Made by a program: the position numbers and the translations under genes. From NCBI GenBank assembly GCA_023053575.1, contig JAKZAP010000005.1, positions 8,618,001 to 8,682,000 of the forward strand: DNA of 64,000 bases. Direction: 5' to 3'. The stretch comes from Branchinecta lynchi. Lineage: Eukaryota; Arthropoda; Branchiopoda; Anostraca; Branchinectidae. Below the pieces are notes generated by a model that did no database searches, had not been told where the DNA came from, and was given only the letters and a program-made list of their open reading frames with translations. Each line of letters opens with the position of its first letter. Positions within the stretch are counted from its first letter, which is position 1. Shown one piece after another: positions 20,133 through 31,682 of the stretch.

Positions 20133-23100
20133 CGCACGTGACGTTTCCGGTTTTAGCCGTTGTCATTTGTTTTCGAGTTGGGCTCAAGGAGTATTTACAA
20201 TAAGGTTTTTCGCCGTATATTTTAATTCCTAGTAACAGTGCTGAAATGATCACCCACATTGGAATGTGGTGACTCACAATGCTAAAAAACCTAATCACTG
20301 GTTGAAATGGTCACTCACGTCTCACTGAGATTTGTAGAAAGGCAAAAGTGTCTCTCATAAGGCTCTTCGATCGTCAGAAAGATTCAAAGGAAGAAGAAGT
20401 AGAAGTTCAAGAGAAAAGGATTCATACCTTCAGTTTCTAAAGGAAGAAAAAGTGAAGAATAGGTCTTCTCCCCTTTGTCGGGGTGCCCTTGGACCGCTGA
20501 CGCTTCTTGTCCTCCTTCCACTGAAACCATGACATTAGCGTTTGGGAAAATCACTTACCAGTCAAGGTTGGTTAAAGGTTGGTTGTTGATGTTCTGTGTT
20601 TACTGAATTAAAGTGTTTAGTTCATTTGTTATGAGCATTTTCCGGCGCGTTTTCAGAACTGTTGGTTTCTGCAAGCTTGCTTTGAACCATGTTTCTTCTT
20701 GCTGGAGCTCATAAACTACTCTTGACTATGACAAATGTTCATAACACTGTTCATAACATTCTTCATAACATAACGCAAGGAGGCACAATTTCAACAGAAA
20801 TGAAAACCCACTATCTGTTGAGGTAACAAAATATTCTATCATCACCCTTTAAGCTTTATTTTTCACTTCACACTTTTCTGCAAACCATGTTTAGTGTTAT
20901 CTTTTACAGAAAGTTAACACCCAGTGCTACTAAAATAATTTTGTCTCAACCATGAACAGATAGAGTATTATTTCCCATCTGTTGAAACTGAGCCACCTTT
21001 TGTAAATGTTGTGTTAGTTTAGTGACAGTGTAGTTTCCTGTTTCTACTTATGCAAGGCTGACTCGTTTCCATGAAAGGTATTTTTGCTGTTAATACTAAA
21101 CTAACGACTTTTCGAGTCTTTAAGTAAAAATCATTCTGAAGATGCTCCTTTACACAAATAACTGGATTGTTGATGTCCTGGGTGAGTAGAAGGCAGAACG
21201 CGGATTCCCCCCTCCCCCGGGTCGGCTAAAACGGAAACTACCAGATTTTCTAAATGAAACGAATCGGAAAGAAAACCGTGATTATCAGCTTTCGTATTAA
21301 AACGATCTGCATTTGAAGACAGACTGGAAACTATGGAACACCGGGAAGTCTAAACATATCTACTTTGGGATCCCGCTGAACTGTTGGTCTTGTTACTTCA
21401 GGTTTTCAAGCTCTATTTACCATAAATCAAATCAAGTTTTAACTGAAAGCCAGTTTCGACATAGCACCCGGCGCCCAGCTGGCATTATTGAAAATACAGT
21501 TGTTACTCTCTCCCCTAATCTCGTATTTTTGTCAAATATTTATCACCTTCAGAACTTATGGCACGCGAACGCGCCGGCCGCTGTGATTGTTACAAATTGA
21601 AAATGACTCTGAATTTTAATCTGAAACCATTTTTTGCGCAACTCCCCGTTGCGCATGTGGTCTATCTGATGGACTTACTAACAAGGATCTGACGATAGGC
21701 GATGAAATTTATTGCTAGTGTCAAACCTGGTTTTGTTCTGCCGTGCCACCCCTTTGGGTCCCAGAGCCGATGTCAACAGCCCGTGCGACATAATTCATAT
21801 GATAAACAGTCAGACTCCAATCGAAGGCTTTTTATGTCTTCCCCTCCGGGTGATACCAATGCGTTCCGTTGTGTTCCGCTCGGTACTCTGATTAATTTTC
21901 CATCTCGACCCATTCATACCCGTTAGCGACCAGCGGGCTTTATTCCGTTCGTCTTTCAACGAAGTTTTTTTAAGGCCTGGTTGAAACGGTTCCTTCTAAG
22001 CCTCTCTTTCGGAAAGGGGTTACATCAGCAATTCAAAAGGAAAACTTTTTATTCAGCCGTTTATTGAATATTCAGCACATCCGCTTCACCAAGCCATTCA
22101 ACGACGATATTCCTATGTTGAATAGCACGAGTTTGCATTTAAATTCGCCCCAACAGAAAGGGTTAGAAGGTTTTTTCAAGCCGCTTACCGCATAATTATT
22201 ATCAGGCTTCATTGTTCCGACACGCGCATGTTTTGACTGCATTCAAATCCACGCCACACGACTTAGATTAACCCTTTCGTTTTTTTTCAACCTTTCAAAT
22301 TGAAATGCAAACTTTTTCAAATTGGACCCCTGTGAGATGAAGGGTTAAAGAGGGATCACACCCTAAATAAAGTGTGGACACACAAACAAGCCGCATAAAA
22401 AATGACTTATCCCGACATTATGCAAAGGGGAAGGGTTAGGGATCCTTGCATGCTCATTTAAACATGCATAAAAGGGTTAGAAAAAAACGTCATGAATAGG
22501 GAGATTATGGGAGGGCAACAAGTGGATGAAAGGGTTGCGGTAATGAGGGGCAACAAGTGGGATGATGACTTGCATCTACCTGAATGTCATCGCTGCGAAT
22601 AGGGGATCATGAATATCAAGTCGCACAAAAAAAGAGCAGAAAAAGCTCAGTTTTAGATGTCATAAACAATTCAGTCCCGTTGACATATTTCGTCTTTCGA
22701 GGCCCTCGGTTTCCCAGAGAGTTGGGTAAACAACTAACATGAATTTGGCTAATTGCTGGGGCTTATCTTATTTTCTTTATTTGGATGGCCTTTAATCTCC
22801 AGCGTTAACATTAGCCCTTGGGTAACTACCAGCCTCCCCAAAGCTGAAGCAGGCCTTTCGCAATCCCTCCTTCTGGTACATGCCGTACTCTAGTGTTCAA
22901 TTTTTCTTTCCTATTTCTGTTCGGTTATGTTGGTTTTCTTTACAGTCTTTAGTTAACTGCTCCGAAGAGAAAAAGTTCACTCCGTATAGCCTTATACTTC
23001 TTTTCCATAACTTCGATATACTCCAACTTTTTCTTTTAGGTTGTATGATGAAAAATAAACCATTAGACGACGTCCTTCTCGATTACTGAAGGAACATAAA

Positions 23101-23436
23101 GTACACCTTATTCCCTCGCTTATCCCCGCACCTTGTTTTCGTTTCTTGTTGCGATCAATGATTGGAAGTATTTCATCTGTAGCTTCGGGCTCCCGACAGA
23201 TGCTTCAGTTGGGTTTCACTCGAACTCCGTCTCGTCGACGTGAGGATCTCGGGTAATTCGATTTAAAGGTCCTGCGCCCCCCTAGCCTGGTGTTGTTACT
23301 TTTGAGTACCACCTTGATCTTAGTGAATACTGCACTTGCTTCTCGCTCCTGGGATTTTTGGTTTTTGTTTCAAAATGTTGATTGCCAGTTCTTTTGCGGA
23401 GTTCGGAAGCGTTGTCCGGTTTGCGATGCCTGGTCG
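20133..23436. other. No recognisable gene
   Basis: Frames of up to 95 codons show no domain. A weak inverted-repeat structure with a right end like that of the 15357 MITE (GACAGTGTAGTTT near 21023) is visible at about 20740-21035. I see nothing else. Confidence 0.35.
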
Positions 23437-23705
23437 TGCTCCATCCTACTTACAGTAGTAATTACGCATGAAGTCACGGTTTCTTGCTGCTTGACGTTCG
23501 GCAACATATTCAGCATGCGCTAATCCCGCCATTCGCGTCATAGAGATGGTAGTTACCCCTCTACTACGCTCCAAAACGGGGCAAGCAAGTAGTTACTAAC
23601 AGTTACCACTTCAAGAACGTTGGAACGGTCAGCATAGTAAATTTTCACGAGGCTAGACCGAAAGTAGTACCTACCAGTTATTATTGTAAGACTACCAACA
23701 TTCAA
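23437..23705 (-). mobile_element. Family M element, decayed copy
   Basis: The order CCATCCTACTTACAGTAGTA, then GAAGTCACG, GTAGTTAC, GGTTGGAACGGTCAGC-like and ATTTTCACGAGG matches family M in reverse orientation (compare 57320-57612). The terminal GAGCGTGTTCC repeats are eroded. Confidence 0.65.
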
Positions 23706-24059
23706 GTCACCAGTTTAACAAGGACTCAGTGCGACCATGGCACTCTCCAAATCACTCTTGATTTTGTTGTACATCAAGTGCATGCCGCTGGTGTCAGTGG
23801 CTGGTGCCGGGAAAGGGTGTACACCAAGTGTCCGAGAGTGGGTAGCCCTTCGTTCGGAAGTGCACGGGTGGGAGCTATCAAAATAGATCACAGCCGACAA
23901 AATCAAAGAAAGGAAAAATATTCAGCTGGTTTACGGAGAAACAGTAAAACAGGTAAATATTTTGCAGTGTCTATAGTTCTTTCAGTATTTTTTTTTACAG
24001 ATTTTATGTCATTTTTGCTTAACAATCCACCATATTTTCAGGTACAAAAGCTGTCTCCA

Positions 24060-24345
24060 CTAAGTTCAATGAATAATATATTCAAACAATGTTTACAACA
24101 GATATACGTCAGCTACGATTCTTCGTCAGCGATTATTTATATCCACTTTCTGCCCTTGTTTCTGCCATTTCGACCGAAAAACAGTATCTGTGTTCTAGAA
24201 AATATTCGGAAGGGTGAAAAGCAAGGAAGGCATGCTTCAAATAAAGTTCATTTTCCAGCGTGAGCGGCTTGAACCTGAAGATGGCCCTTGCCAAGAAGGG
24301 CCAAAATATAGTTCTAATAAAATTCAGCAGTTGTATGCGTTTTGC
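24060..24345. repeat. Penelope-type repeat ends with hammerhead-like core
   Basis: 24060-24130 is a minus-oriented copy of the ATTCAAACAATG..ACGATTCTTC end also seen at 62927. 24230-24345 is plus-oriented and holds CTGAAGA (24275-24281), a GGCCCTTG..AGAAGGGCC stem and AAAA where GAAA would be expected. The box-2 change would inactivate a hammerhead. Confidence 0.5.
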
Positions 24346-24364
24346 ATTGTAAAAAAAAAAGTAA

Positions 24365-25183
24365 ATCTGGTCAGGCCCTGATGGGCCAACAAGTTTCACC
24401 GTCCCAGCCCATCTGCAGTCGTTCCAGTATTACGCATGTCACAAGATTTATGCCCCCCCCCCCCCTCCAACTCTTCCACATTGCGCGGCTCCAATCCTGT
24501 TCTATAATTGGTGTATCTTGGCTTAAGCTTTTTCTTCTCACCAAGTCGCTTCCCGACCCCTCCATTTTAAGCGTGAGAGGATACGTCCGCGCCCCCCTCC
24601 GCAGTTGCCGATCCATTCCAGAGTTGAAATGGACATCTCAGGTAGTCCAATTGTCAAGTTTCATTCAGATCCGATTACGCGATCGAAATTTATATATGTC
24701 TCAACTTTCCGTACTTCCCCTCCCTCCACTCCCCCCCCCCCCCCCAGTATATTGGGATCCGGAAAGTGACAATTCCTAAGTCAGTCTGGTCGCTGCCAAG
24801 TTTCATCGTCCTAGCGCATCTGGAGATACCTGAACTCGCGATCATTTGGAATCGCCGCCACCCCTCCCCAAACTCCCCCACGGTTATCAAATCTGGTCCA
24901 GACTGCAAAAAAAAACAAAAAAACATCTGAGACACGTCCTCTTGCTAATTATCAGGTTTCATTCCCAGCTGATCACTCGCTTGGAAGTTATGCATGCCGT
25001 AAGATCCCGTATTCCCCTCCCTCCACTCACCCTAAAATGGTCGGGTCGAGGAGGTGACTATTTTAAGTATTCTAAGTTAATCTGGTCCGGTCCCTAATAG
25101 GCCTGCCAAGTTCCATCATCCATGCTCATGTGGAAGTGCCGAAACTAGCAAAAGCGAAAGACGGGACAGAAAGACCGACCAAC
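24365..25183 (-). repeat. Family A copy, truncated
   Basis: C-rich subunits with AAGTTTCATTCAGATCCGAT and CCAAGTTTCATCGTCCTAG run to a GAAACTAGCAAAAGC and GACAGAAAGACCGACC track at the right, all in minus orientation. Runs of 10-14 C lie at about 24457 and 24729. Confidence 0.75.
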
Positions 25184-25637
25184 ATTGCTAATAAATACAA
25201 TAGGGCTGATAGAACCGTTCGAATGACTATTCAACTTTAGAATTGTCTTCATGTTTATTTGAAGGATTGATGACTTAATCTTCCAGCCTGATATTTATCA
25301 AGAAGCTTTCCCGAGACTTCTGTTTCTCTGAAAACGGTTTACTGGAGTGGATAAGATGTCCTTTGTCTACTGTTGAATGAGCCGGGATCTGTTTCAGTAA
25401 GTTACTTCTTACCAGATAGAAATATTGAGTAGGAGATCTAGGATCGGAAGTATAGTTTCTATTCTTTGTTGACAGAACCAGAGATATATCTGGTAAAAGG
25501 AACGCCTGCAGACTTTTTGCTCAGTTTATTCAATTGCTTTAGCGCAAACCTTGACTATAAAGCGCGAAGATGAATCTTGCCCAAAATATTGCCAAATGAA
25601 GATCAGTTGACTTCACTTGACAGCAACACCACAAATA

Positions 25638-25942
25638 GAGCGTGTTCCACCCTTCTAACAATAGTTACTAATAGTTACTATTTCCGTTCCATCCTCATGA
25701 AAAGTTACTATGCTGACCGTTCCAACCTTGTCGGAATAGTAACTAATAGTTACTGTTTGCTTACCATGCTCGGGACCGTAGTAAGCGTAGTAACTACGCA
25801 TCTCTGTAACGTGAATGGTCGGATTCGCCCCTGGCGTGAGATCCTGCTGGAAAATAGAAAAGTCGTTCCAGCCTTGACGGCGAAAAGCCAGAATTCGTGA
25901 CGTCATGCGTAGTAACTACGGTAAGTAGGATGGAACACGCTC
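25638..25942 (+). mobile_element. Family M element (~305 bp), copy 1
   Basis: The termini are GAGCGTGTTCCACCCTTC and its complement (GTAGGATGGAACACGCTC type). The interior holds repeated AATAGTTACTA and GTAGTAACTACG blocks and a TGACGTCA octamer. The flanks (ATA/AAA) differ from each other, unlike the other full-length copies, which have 3-bp duplications. It has no coding capacity. Confidence 0.85.
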
Positions 25943-26097
25943 AAAATTCACAGTAAGCTTGGGCTCAAGGATTACTTGAGCTCCTTATATAATATAAATA
26001 TTTGGATCCAAATTTCCCACCGGTCAAAATGACGGTCCTAAGGATTCTTTCAGCCGAAGCTGACTACAAACCATAATTTAGGCCCGATAGGCTAGAC

Positions 26098-26170
26098 ATG
26101 TGAAGATTTCTTCCAGGGTTATTGTGTCTCTCCTTGGCTAGGATCCTCTTCAGGCTGTATCTAGAAGAAC
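26098..26170 (-). repeat. Diverged hammerhead-like / Penelope-type segment
   Basis: On the minus strand the order CTGAAGAGGATCCTAGCCAA then GGAGAGACA resembles the CTGAAGA-stem arrangement at 30132 but lacks a clean GAAA box. Confidence 0.3.
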
Positions 26171-26224
26171 GAACCTTCAACATGCAGGTTCGTTCCCAGA
26201 GATAGCCGAATCCGGTCATGTAAA

Positions 26225-26612
26225 GTTTCGAATCCGAATCCGAATCCAGGGCTAGGTTTGAATCAGATTCTGAATCGAATCCAACATTTTGTGCTGAGGA
26301 TTCGAATCCGACCCTCATACAAATCGAATCATGCACGAAGGTTATAGTTCAAAAATGAGATTTGACAAAAAGCACTGATATCTAAGGTAATCAGAGAACG
26401 TGATAGATTGCTGAGGATGGTTGGTGGTGGAGACCAAAAAGTTGGATTGCCTAAGCACACTGTGTGAAAATTTCGAAAACGGAAACTGTAGGGACGTTGT
26501 AGAATTTGACTGGATTCGTAAGATTAGGGGTTTAGAATCCGAGTCCGAATCCAAATTCCGGCCAAAAGGACGAATCGCGGATTCGAATCCGGATTTGGAT
26601 TCGCCCATCTCT
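26225..26612. repeat. GATTCGAATCCG minisatellite clusters
   Basis: Two clusters (26225-26315 and 26528-26605) are made of GATTCGAATCCG and GAATCCGAATCC words, which are self-complementary. They explain the Ser/Asp-rich apparent reading frames here. Confidence 0.65.
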
Positions 26613-26769
26613 GGTTCTACTGCTTAAATACATCTCAGCTCGCTTATCCGTTTAGCACCATCAACAAAACAATAACAGACGTGGCTACTGTATTAAACGC
26701 CTGACCAGTGCATGGCTCATAAGAAAATCGTATGATCCATAATTTCATGGTTCCCAATATGTCCGTAGT

Positions 26770-27130
26770 CTAACCTATTAAAGTTTAACTAAAAAGCCAG
26801 CTTCTGTTTATTTCTTCGACTTTAATACACAGAATTATTTTGGCTCTCCTTGGACTGTAGTAGTGACGTTCAGAATCTGCACAGCTGGCCCAAGAAGACA
26901 AAGTTTACCCCGATGCGGAGAATTTTAATTTCAACAAAAGCGTGCATTTCAGTGGCTACTGACACAAAGCTAGGAAATACTTAATTCCGGATTATAAGAT
27001 CAAGTCTAAAGGCCACACCAGTGCGTGTGGCCAGAAAAATATTGTTTTTCGGCAATCGTTTACCGTTGTAATTACTAAAATTTCAAGCATATGGTACAAG
27101 CACATAGAGGTACCGCAAATACGAAAGAAA
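26770..27130 (+). repeat. Family C segment at the upstream side of the Penelope-like element
   Basis: Shares TAGTGACGTTCAGAAT, GGCGGAGAATTT-like and CATAGAGGTACCGCAAAT words, in order, with 48340-48660. It leads directly into the Penelope-like coding remnant. Confidence 0.55.
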
Positions 27131-27984
27131 AAATGTCATTCGATGAAAGTCGATTATATGAATTATATGATATAATAAATCAATGGGGACAGGAGTTCCA
27201 ACCGACAATCCAGTTCACCACCGAATTTCAGAATGACGGCCTGAAGCTTCCATATTCAGACGTGCTGATCGCCAACGGAAAAACAAATTTCGTTTGCTCG
27301 GTGGCATATAGGAAACCCACTCGCAGCGACAGGTATCTGCCTTAAGATTCATACAAACCCAGAAAACGTGAAACGCCCAGTCGTCATGGCGACAGAGCCA
27401 TCAAAATTTCCGACGAAACCCTACTAGACGCCAAACTGAACCACACTGGAGACATACTTTACGGCAACAAATACCCCATCCAACTAGTCTAAAAATCATT
27501 GAAATAAGATTGCAGATCCATTTGGCCTCCAAAAGCAACACTGGCACTCCTAGCAGTGACAAACCAGAAGAAAAGAATGCCCGTGTCTACCTCCCGTACA
27601 TTTAAGGAGTCACTGAAAAACCGTCCAGGAATTCAAAGAGGTTCAACATCGAAACGTTTTACCGGACTGAAAACACTCTACTGTCCTACCTAAACAACGG
27701 CAAAGATCAAGTCCCAAACCAGAACAAACGAGGTATTTACTCGGTACCCTGCGACTGTGAAAAGCACTATGTCGGCAGGACAGAGAGGAAAAGAAGCTAA
27801 AAAACACGAAGAGGAGATCGACCACGACCTTTCCAATGGACACCGTCCAAATTACAACTTCAAATCGGCACTGGCGGAACACCTTTTCGGAAAACTATCC
27901 CATGTGGTACATCCTGAGAAAGCCCAAATTCTTGCCACATCCACCGGACTTAAACAAACTATAAGAGACGCCGTTGAAATTAAG
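27091..27984 (+). pseudogene. Penelope-like element: RT C-terminus and GIY-YIG endonuclease, frameshifted
   Basis: The first frame (27091-27345) contains LKLPYSDVLI and VAYRKPTRSDRYLP, the hallmark end of Penelope-like reverse transcriptase (usually LPFLDV and YRKPTHTDRYL). After frameshifts, another frame gives NARVYLPYI, then RFNIETFYRTENTLLS. At 27731 it gives GIYSVPCDCEKHYVGRTERK, a textbook GIY-YIG nuclease start with the CxC insertion typical of this class. A third frame (27796-27984) carries HRPNYNFKSALAEHLF, matching the SA.AEH motif of the same domain. Penelope-like elements move by target-primed reverse transcription. At least three frameshifts and internal stops make this copy inactive. 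Family A is inserted directly behind it, and a hammerhead-like end follows at 30108. Confidence 0.85.
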
Positions 27985-29945
27985 AACAAGAGCTACAGGC
28001 TCATATGACACTTGTTAAGAGTTGGTGGTACTAGAAAGTAGAAGAGAAAAAAACACACAAAAAACCCTGCCATCCAAAAATGCAGTTCGGACCTAGAATT
28101 AGGATATCTAGTTTCACTCAAGTCCGAAAATTTCCGATATCATGTCCAAGCCATCGCCAACCTTCCAAGTTTCAACCCAAGAAATTCACTCTCTATGTCC
28201 CTAGACGTGCCCAAGATTTCTGGTACCCCCTTCCAACCCCCCATATACCGCGACCGAATCTTGCCTGGGCTCCTAACTGGATCATCTGAAGCATTTTCTC
28301 GTACCACCTATCTTTCACTCGAATCAGAGCATTTTCTGGGAAACTTCCGGTAAAGCCTCCCCCCCCCCCACCGTGGTCGGATCCGGTTCGAACCTTAAAA
28401 TACGTCATCTAAGCATATGATCTCTGTACTTTTCAAGTTTTATTCACATCACACCACTTGTTTGACCTTTATGCGAGCCACAAAAATTTCCAGGACTCCC
28501 CTTCCAATTCCGCCAACCGTGGCTGAATTCAACTCGGAACATAAATGTCGCATTTCTGACTTATCCTGGTCACGTCCATCAAGTTTGACTGAAATCAGAG
28601 CAGAGCCTATCTTTAAATATCCGAGTCCCGCTCCCCCTACCTCCCACCTTGGTCGGATCCTGTCCGGACGCCAAATAACAAATCAAGGTCGCATAAGTCC
28701 AGTCCAATTCGCATCCTATTTTGTCTATCCGTTTGGTTTTTGTGCACGTCAAATATTTTCGCAACCCCATGATGGTCGGATCGGGGAAACGACTATTCTC
28801 ATGTCAGTCTGTTCGGGTCCCTGATATGCCTTCCAAGTTTTATCGTCCAGAACATCAGGAACTTCCGAATTTGCAGGATCACCAGAATTAAGCCCCTCCC
28901 CCACCCAAACTCCCCCACAGTATCCGAATCTGGTCCGGTTATGTTAACAATGTATCTAGGACTTGTTCTTCCCAACCCCGATTCTTCCACTCTAGGCGTT
29001 TCCCAAGATTTCCGGATCCCTCCTCTGGCTACTGCTAAAGTCACCATGTCCGATCCGGATTCGAACTGGGTCGTCTGAGACTCGGCGCCTTTCCAAATAA
29101 CAAGTTCCATTAAGATCCGATTACCCGTTGGAAAGTTATAAATACCTCAAGATTCCGGATTCCCCCCTCCTCCATTCCCCACCGGACCTGACATAGAAGA
29201 TATGAGACGATAGCCCTTTCCACTCGCCAAGTTTCAATCCAATATCCCATTCAAAAACTGCCCGTGCCACTAGATTTCGGATCCCCAATCCTTCCACTCC
29301 TCCCACGATGGTCGGATCGAGGAAGCAACTATTCTCAAGTCAATCTGTTCGGGTCCTGACAAGCCTACCAAGTTTCATCGTCCTAACACATCAGGAAGTA
29401 CCGAACTAGCATGATCACTAGAAATCCGGACCACCCTCCCCAACTCGCCTATACTACCCGAATTCCGTACTATTATATCAATGACGTATCTAGAACTTGT
29501 GCTTGTTCTTCCCACCAAGTTTCATCCCGATCCCTCCACTCTAAGCGTTTCCAAAGATTTCCGGTTCACTCTTCCAACTCCTACCAATGTCACCGGATCC
29601 GGTCCGGATTTACAATGGGACATCTGAGGCACGAGGTCTTTCTAAATATCAAGTTTCATTTAATTTTGATAACCCCTTCAATAGCTGAGCTTGCAACTAG
29701 ATTCTGGATTCCCCATCCCTAGACTCCCCCACGATGGTCAGATCGGGGAAGCGACATTCTCAGGTCAATCTATTCGGGTACCTGACGAGCCTACCAAGCT
29801 TCATCGTCCTAGCACATCAGGAAGTACCAAACTCGTGGGATCAATAGAAACCCGGATCCCCCCCCCCCCCCAATTATCCCACAGTGACCAGATTCGTTCC
29901 GGTTATGTCATTCACGTATGTAGGACTTCTGCTTTAGAATATGAA
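27985..29945 (-). mobile_element. Family A copy inserted behind the Penelope-like ORF
   Basis: It begins with the family A 3' terminus (AACAAGAGCTACAGGCTCAT, minus orientation) and runs through a long series of C-rich subunits containing CCAAGTTTCATCGTCC and ATTAAGATCCGATTACCCG. The 5' hairpin end is missing, so the copy is truncated at about 29945. Confidence 0.8.
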
Positions 29946-30099
29946 GTGTTCGGAGCCGGCGCTGGTTAACGGCTGAATGAGTTTGAGTAGGGACGTTCTC
30001 TATCGCTAGTGTGCTAGTATCGCTGCTATCAGAGTGTGTGTCAATTTGGTCAAGTCTTAGCGCTACTCGCTGGGATTGTTTTGCTCTGTTTTTTTCACA

Positions 30100-30212
30100 A
30101 GTTCATTTTTCCAACTTGAGCGGCTTTGAGCCTGAAGAGGACCCTTGCCAAGAAGGGCCGAAATATAGCTATAATAAAATTCAGCTGACTACGCCTCCGT
30201 TTCGCACTATCA
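30100..30212 (+). ncRNA. Hammerhead-ribozyme-like motif in Penelope-type repeat
   Basis: CTGAAGA (30132-30138) is followed by a strong stem (GGACCCTTG..AGAAGGGCC, 30139-30159) and GAAA (30160-30163). This is the order of conserved box 1, stem II and box 2 of a hammerhead. A TATAGCTATA stretch, which could form a minimal stem III, and AATA follow. Hammerheads with very short stem III are known from the terminal repeats of Penelope-like elements. Stem I pairing is not obvious by eye, so activity is uncertain. Confidence 0.5.
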
Positions 30213-30214
30213 TA

Positions 30215-30330
30215 TATGAACTGCAGAGCAACGAAGTAACGCATTTTCAGCGCGCAAATTTTTTTTTGAAAAATTCATGGGTAACTAGACTGTCGTATCT
30301 CAGCTCTATTCGGTTGAACTTTTGATCTCG
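30215..30330 (+). repeat. Family C fragment
   Basis: Carries AACGAAGTAACGCATTTTC and GTATCTCAGCTCTATTCGG then TTGAACTTT, matching 14130-14200 and 48700-48790. Confidence 0.5.
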
Positions 30331-31376
30331 AACTATAAACTCTTTCCAATCGTCCCTTTGGCAAATGCTGTATTGATAACCTCTTCCCCATCTTTTACCC
30401 CAATAAGGAAAGGTCAAAAGACTTAGGACTCGGCTCCACCGAAACTTCAAACACGGCAAATTCTTCTGCGAAAAGAGCTTCGTCCCTTCTCTTGGAATGC
30501 CGAGAGTCAGGCCCGACCGAATAACTTCAAATAAAGTACGACGGGTATTCATTTTAATTTGCTATAAATTTGGGTATAAAGGTGCAGTATATGATCTGAG
30601 ATATGTCGAATTAAAACAAATGGGTTTTGAATTTGTTTGATTACTTAGTAATTATTTAAATTGTTGTTTGTACATATATTTGTGTTACCGCGAACCACTT
30701 TTGGCTGTGACGAGTTTCGGTTACTAAGTGGAGATTGGCCTTACCTTTTGCTGATCATCCTGGAAACGTCGATTCCTAACGCAATTCCAACTATCTCGGT
30801 CTTCCCAGTCCGTTGTTTAACCTGAATACCATTTTCCAGTTCATCTAAACTTCAACTACCTTGGCGAAGGAGGTAGTTATGAGTAGAATACCTGAAAGAA
30901 TTGTGGATAAAGTTTATTTGTACGCGAGAGGAACATAAGCAGTTGTTTTTTGCTATACCATGCACATACATCCAATCAGTCTTTAAATGTTTGTCCATGA
31001 ATTATGTGAGTGAATTTCTTGTTTCTTGCGTTACTGTCAACTGTAAATATCGTGCGATTCTGACTGTCATTTCTAACTGCAAGCTATTTGGTTAAATAAA
31101 CTGACAGGTCGAGGAAAAGAGGTCCTCTATTAAAGAGTTATGGATATGATACAAAAAATAACTGTAACAATGACTGTAACATATTTCGAGCAAGCAGGTC
31201 TTGCTAACGTTCAGTTTTCACCTGTTGACCTAAACTTGCCGATAAAGTTCAGCCGACTACATACAGCGTTTTTCCGTGGCATATCTGTGGGCCATACATT
31301 TGTGAGAGTTTGTCCCAGAAACAGAATTGTGTGCCACATACTTGAGCCACAAGCTGAACCTCGCGGAAACGTCCTT
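30331..31376. other. No recognisable gene
   Basis: Only short frames without domains. Confidence 0.35.
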
Positions 31377-31682
31377 GAGCGTGTTCCACCCTTCTAACAA
31401 TAGTTACTATTAGTTACTATTTCCGTTCCATCCTCACGAAAAGTTACTACGCTGACCGTTCCAACCTTGTCGGAATAGTAACTAATAGTTACTATTTGCT
31501 TACCATGCTCGGGAGCGTAGTAAGTGTAGTAACTACGCATCTCTGTAACGTGATTGGTTGGCTTCGCCCCTGGCGTGAGATCCTGCTGGAAAATAGAAAA
31601 ATCGTTCCAGCCTCGACGGCAAAAAAAACAGAATTCGTGACGTCATGCGTAGTAACTACGGTAAGTAGGATGGAACACGCTC
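31377..31682 (+). mobile_element. Family M element, copy 2, with CTT duplication
   Basis: Perfect GAGCGTGTTCC / GGAACACGCTC ends, flanked by CTT on both sides (31374-31376 and 31683-31685). Nearly identical to the copies at 25638 and 55792. Confidence 0.88.

Noticed and set aside
20740..21035. Possible second copy of the 15357-type MITE
   Set aside because: Only the right end (GACAGTGTAG) matches well; the left end cannot be aligned by eye, so it was not called as an element.
26281..26300. GATTCGAATCC words resembling the T-arm of a tRNA
   Set aside because: They occur as tandem copies without acceptor or anticodon stems, so they are minisatellite, not tRNA.
26064..26336. Ser/Asp-rich frame (SDSDSD) resembling a secreted acidic protein
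   Set aside because: It is the translation of the self-complementary GATTCGAATCCG minisatellite and appears on both strands.
28417..28824. Long frames in the C-rich blocks (also 29411-29969, 51093-52120 and 24342-24779) that repeat KFH, PPPP and SGS words
   Set aside because: They are read-through of family A subunits; the repeated peptides arise from the DNA repeat and change frame from unit to unit.
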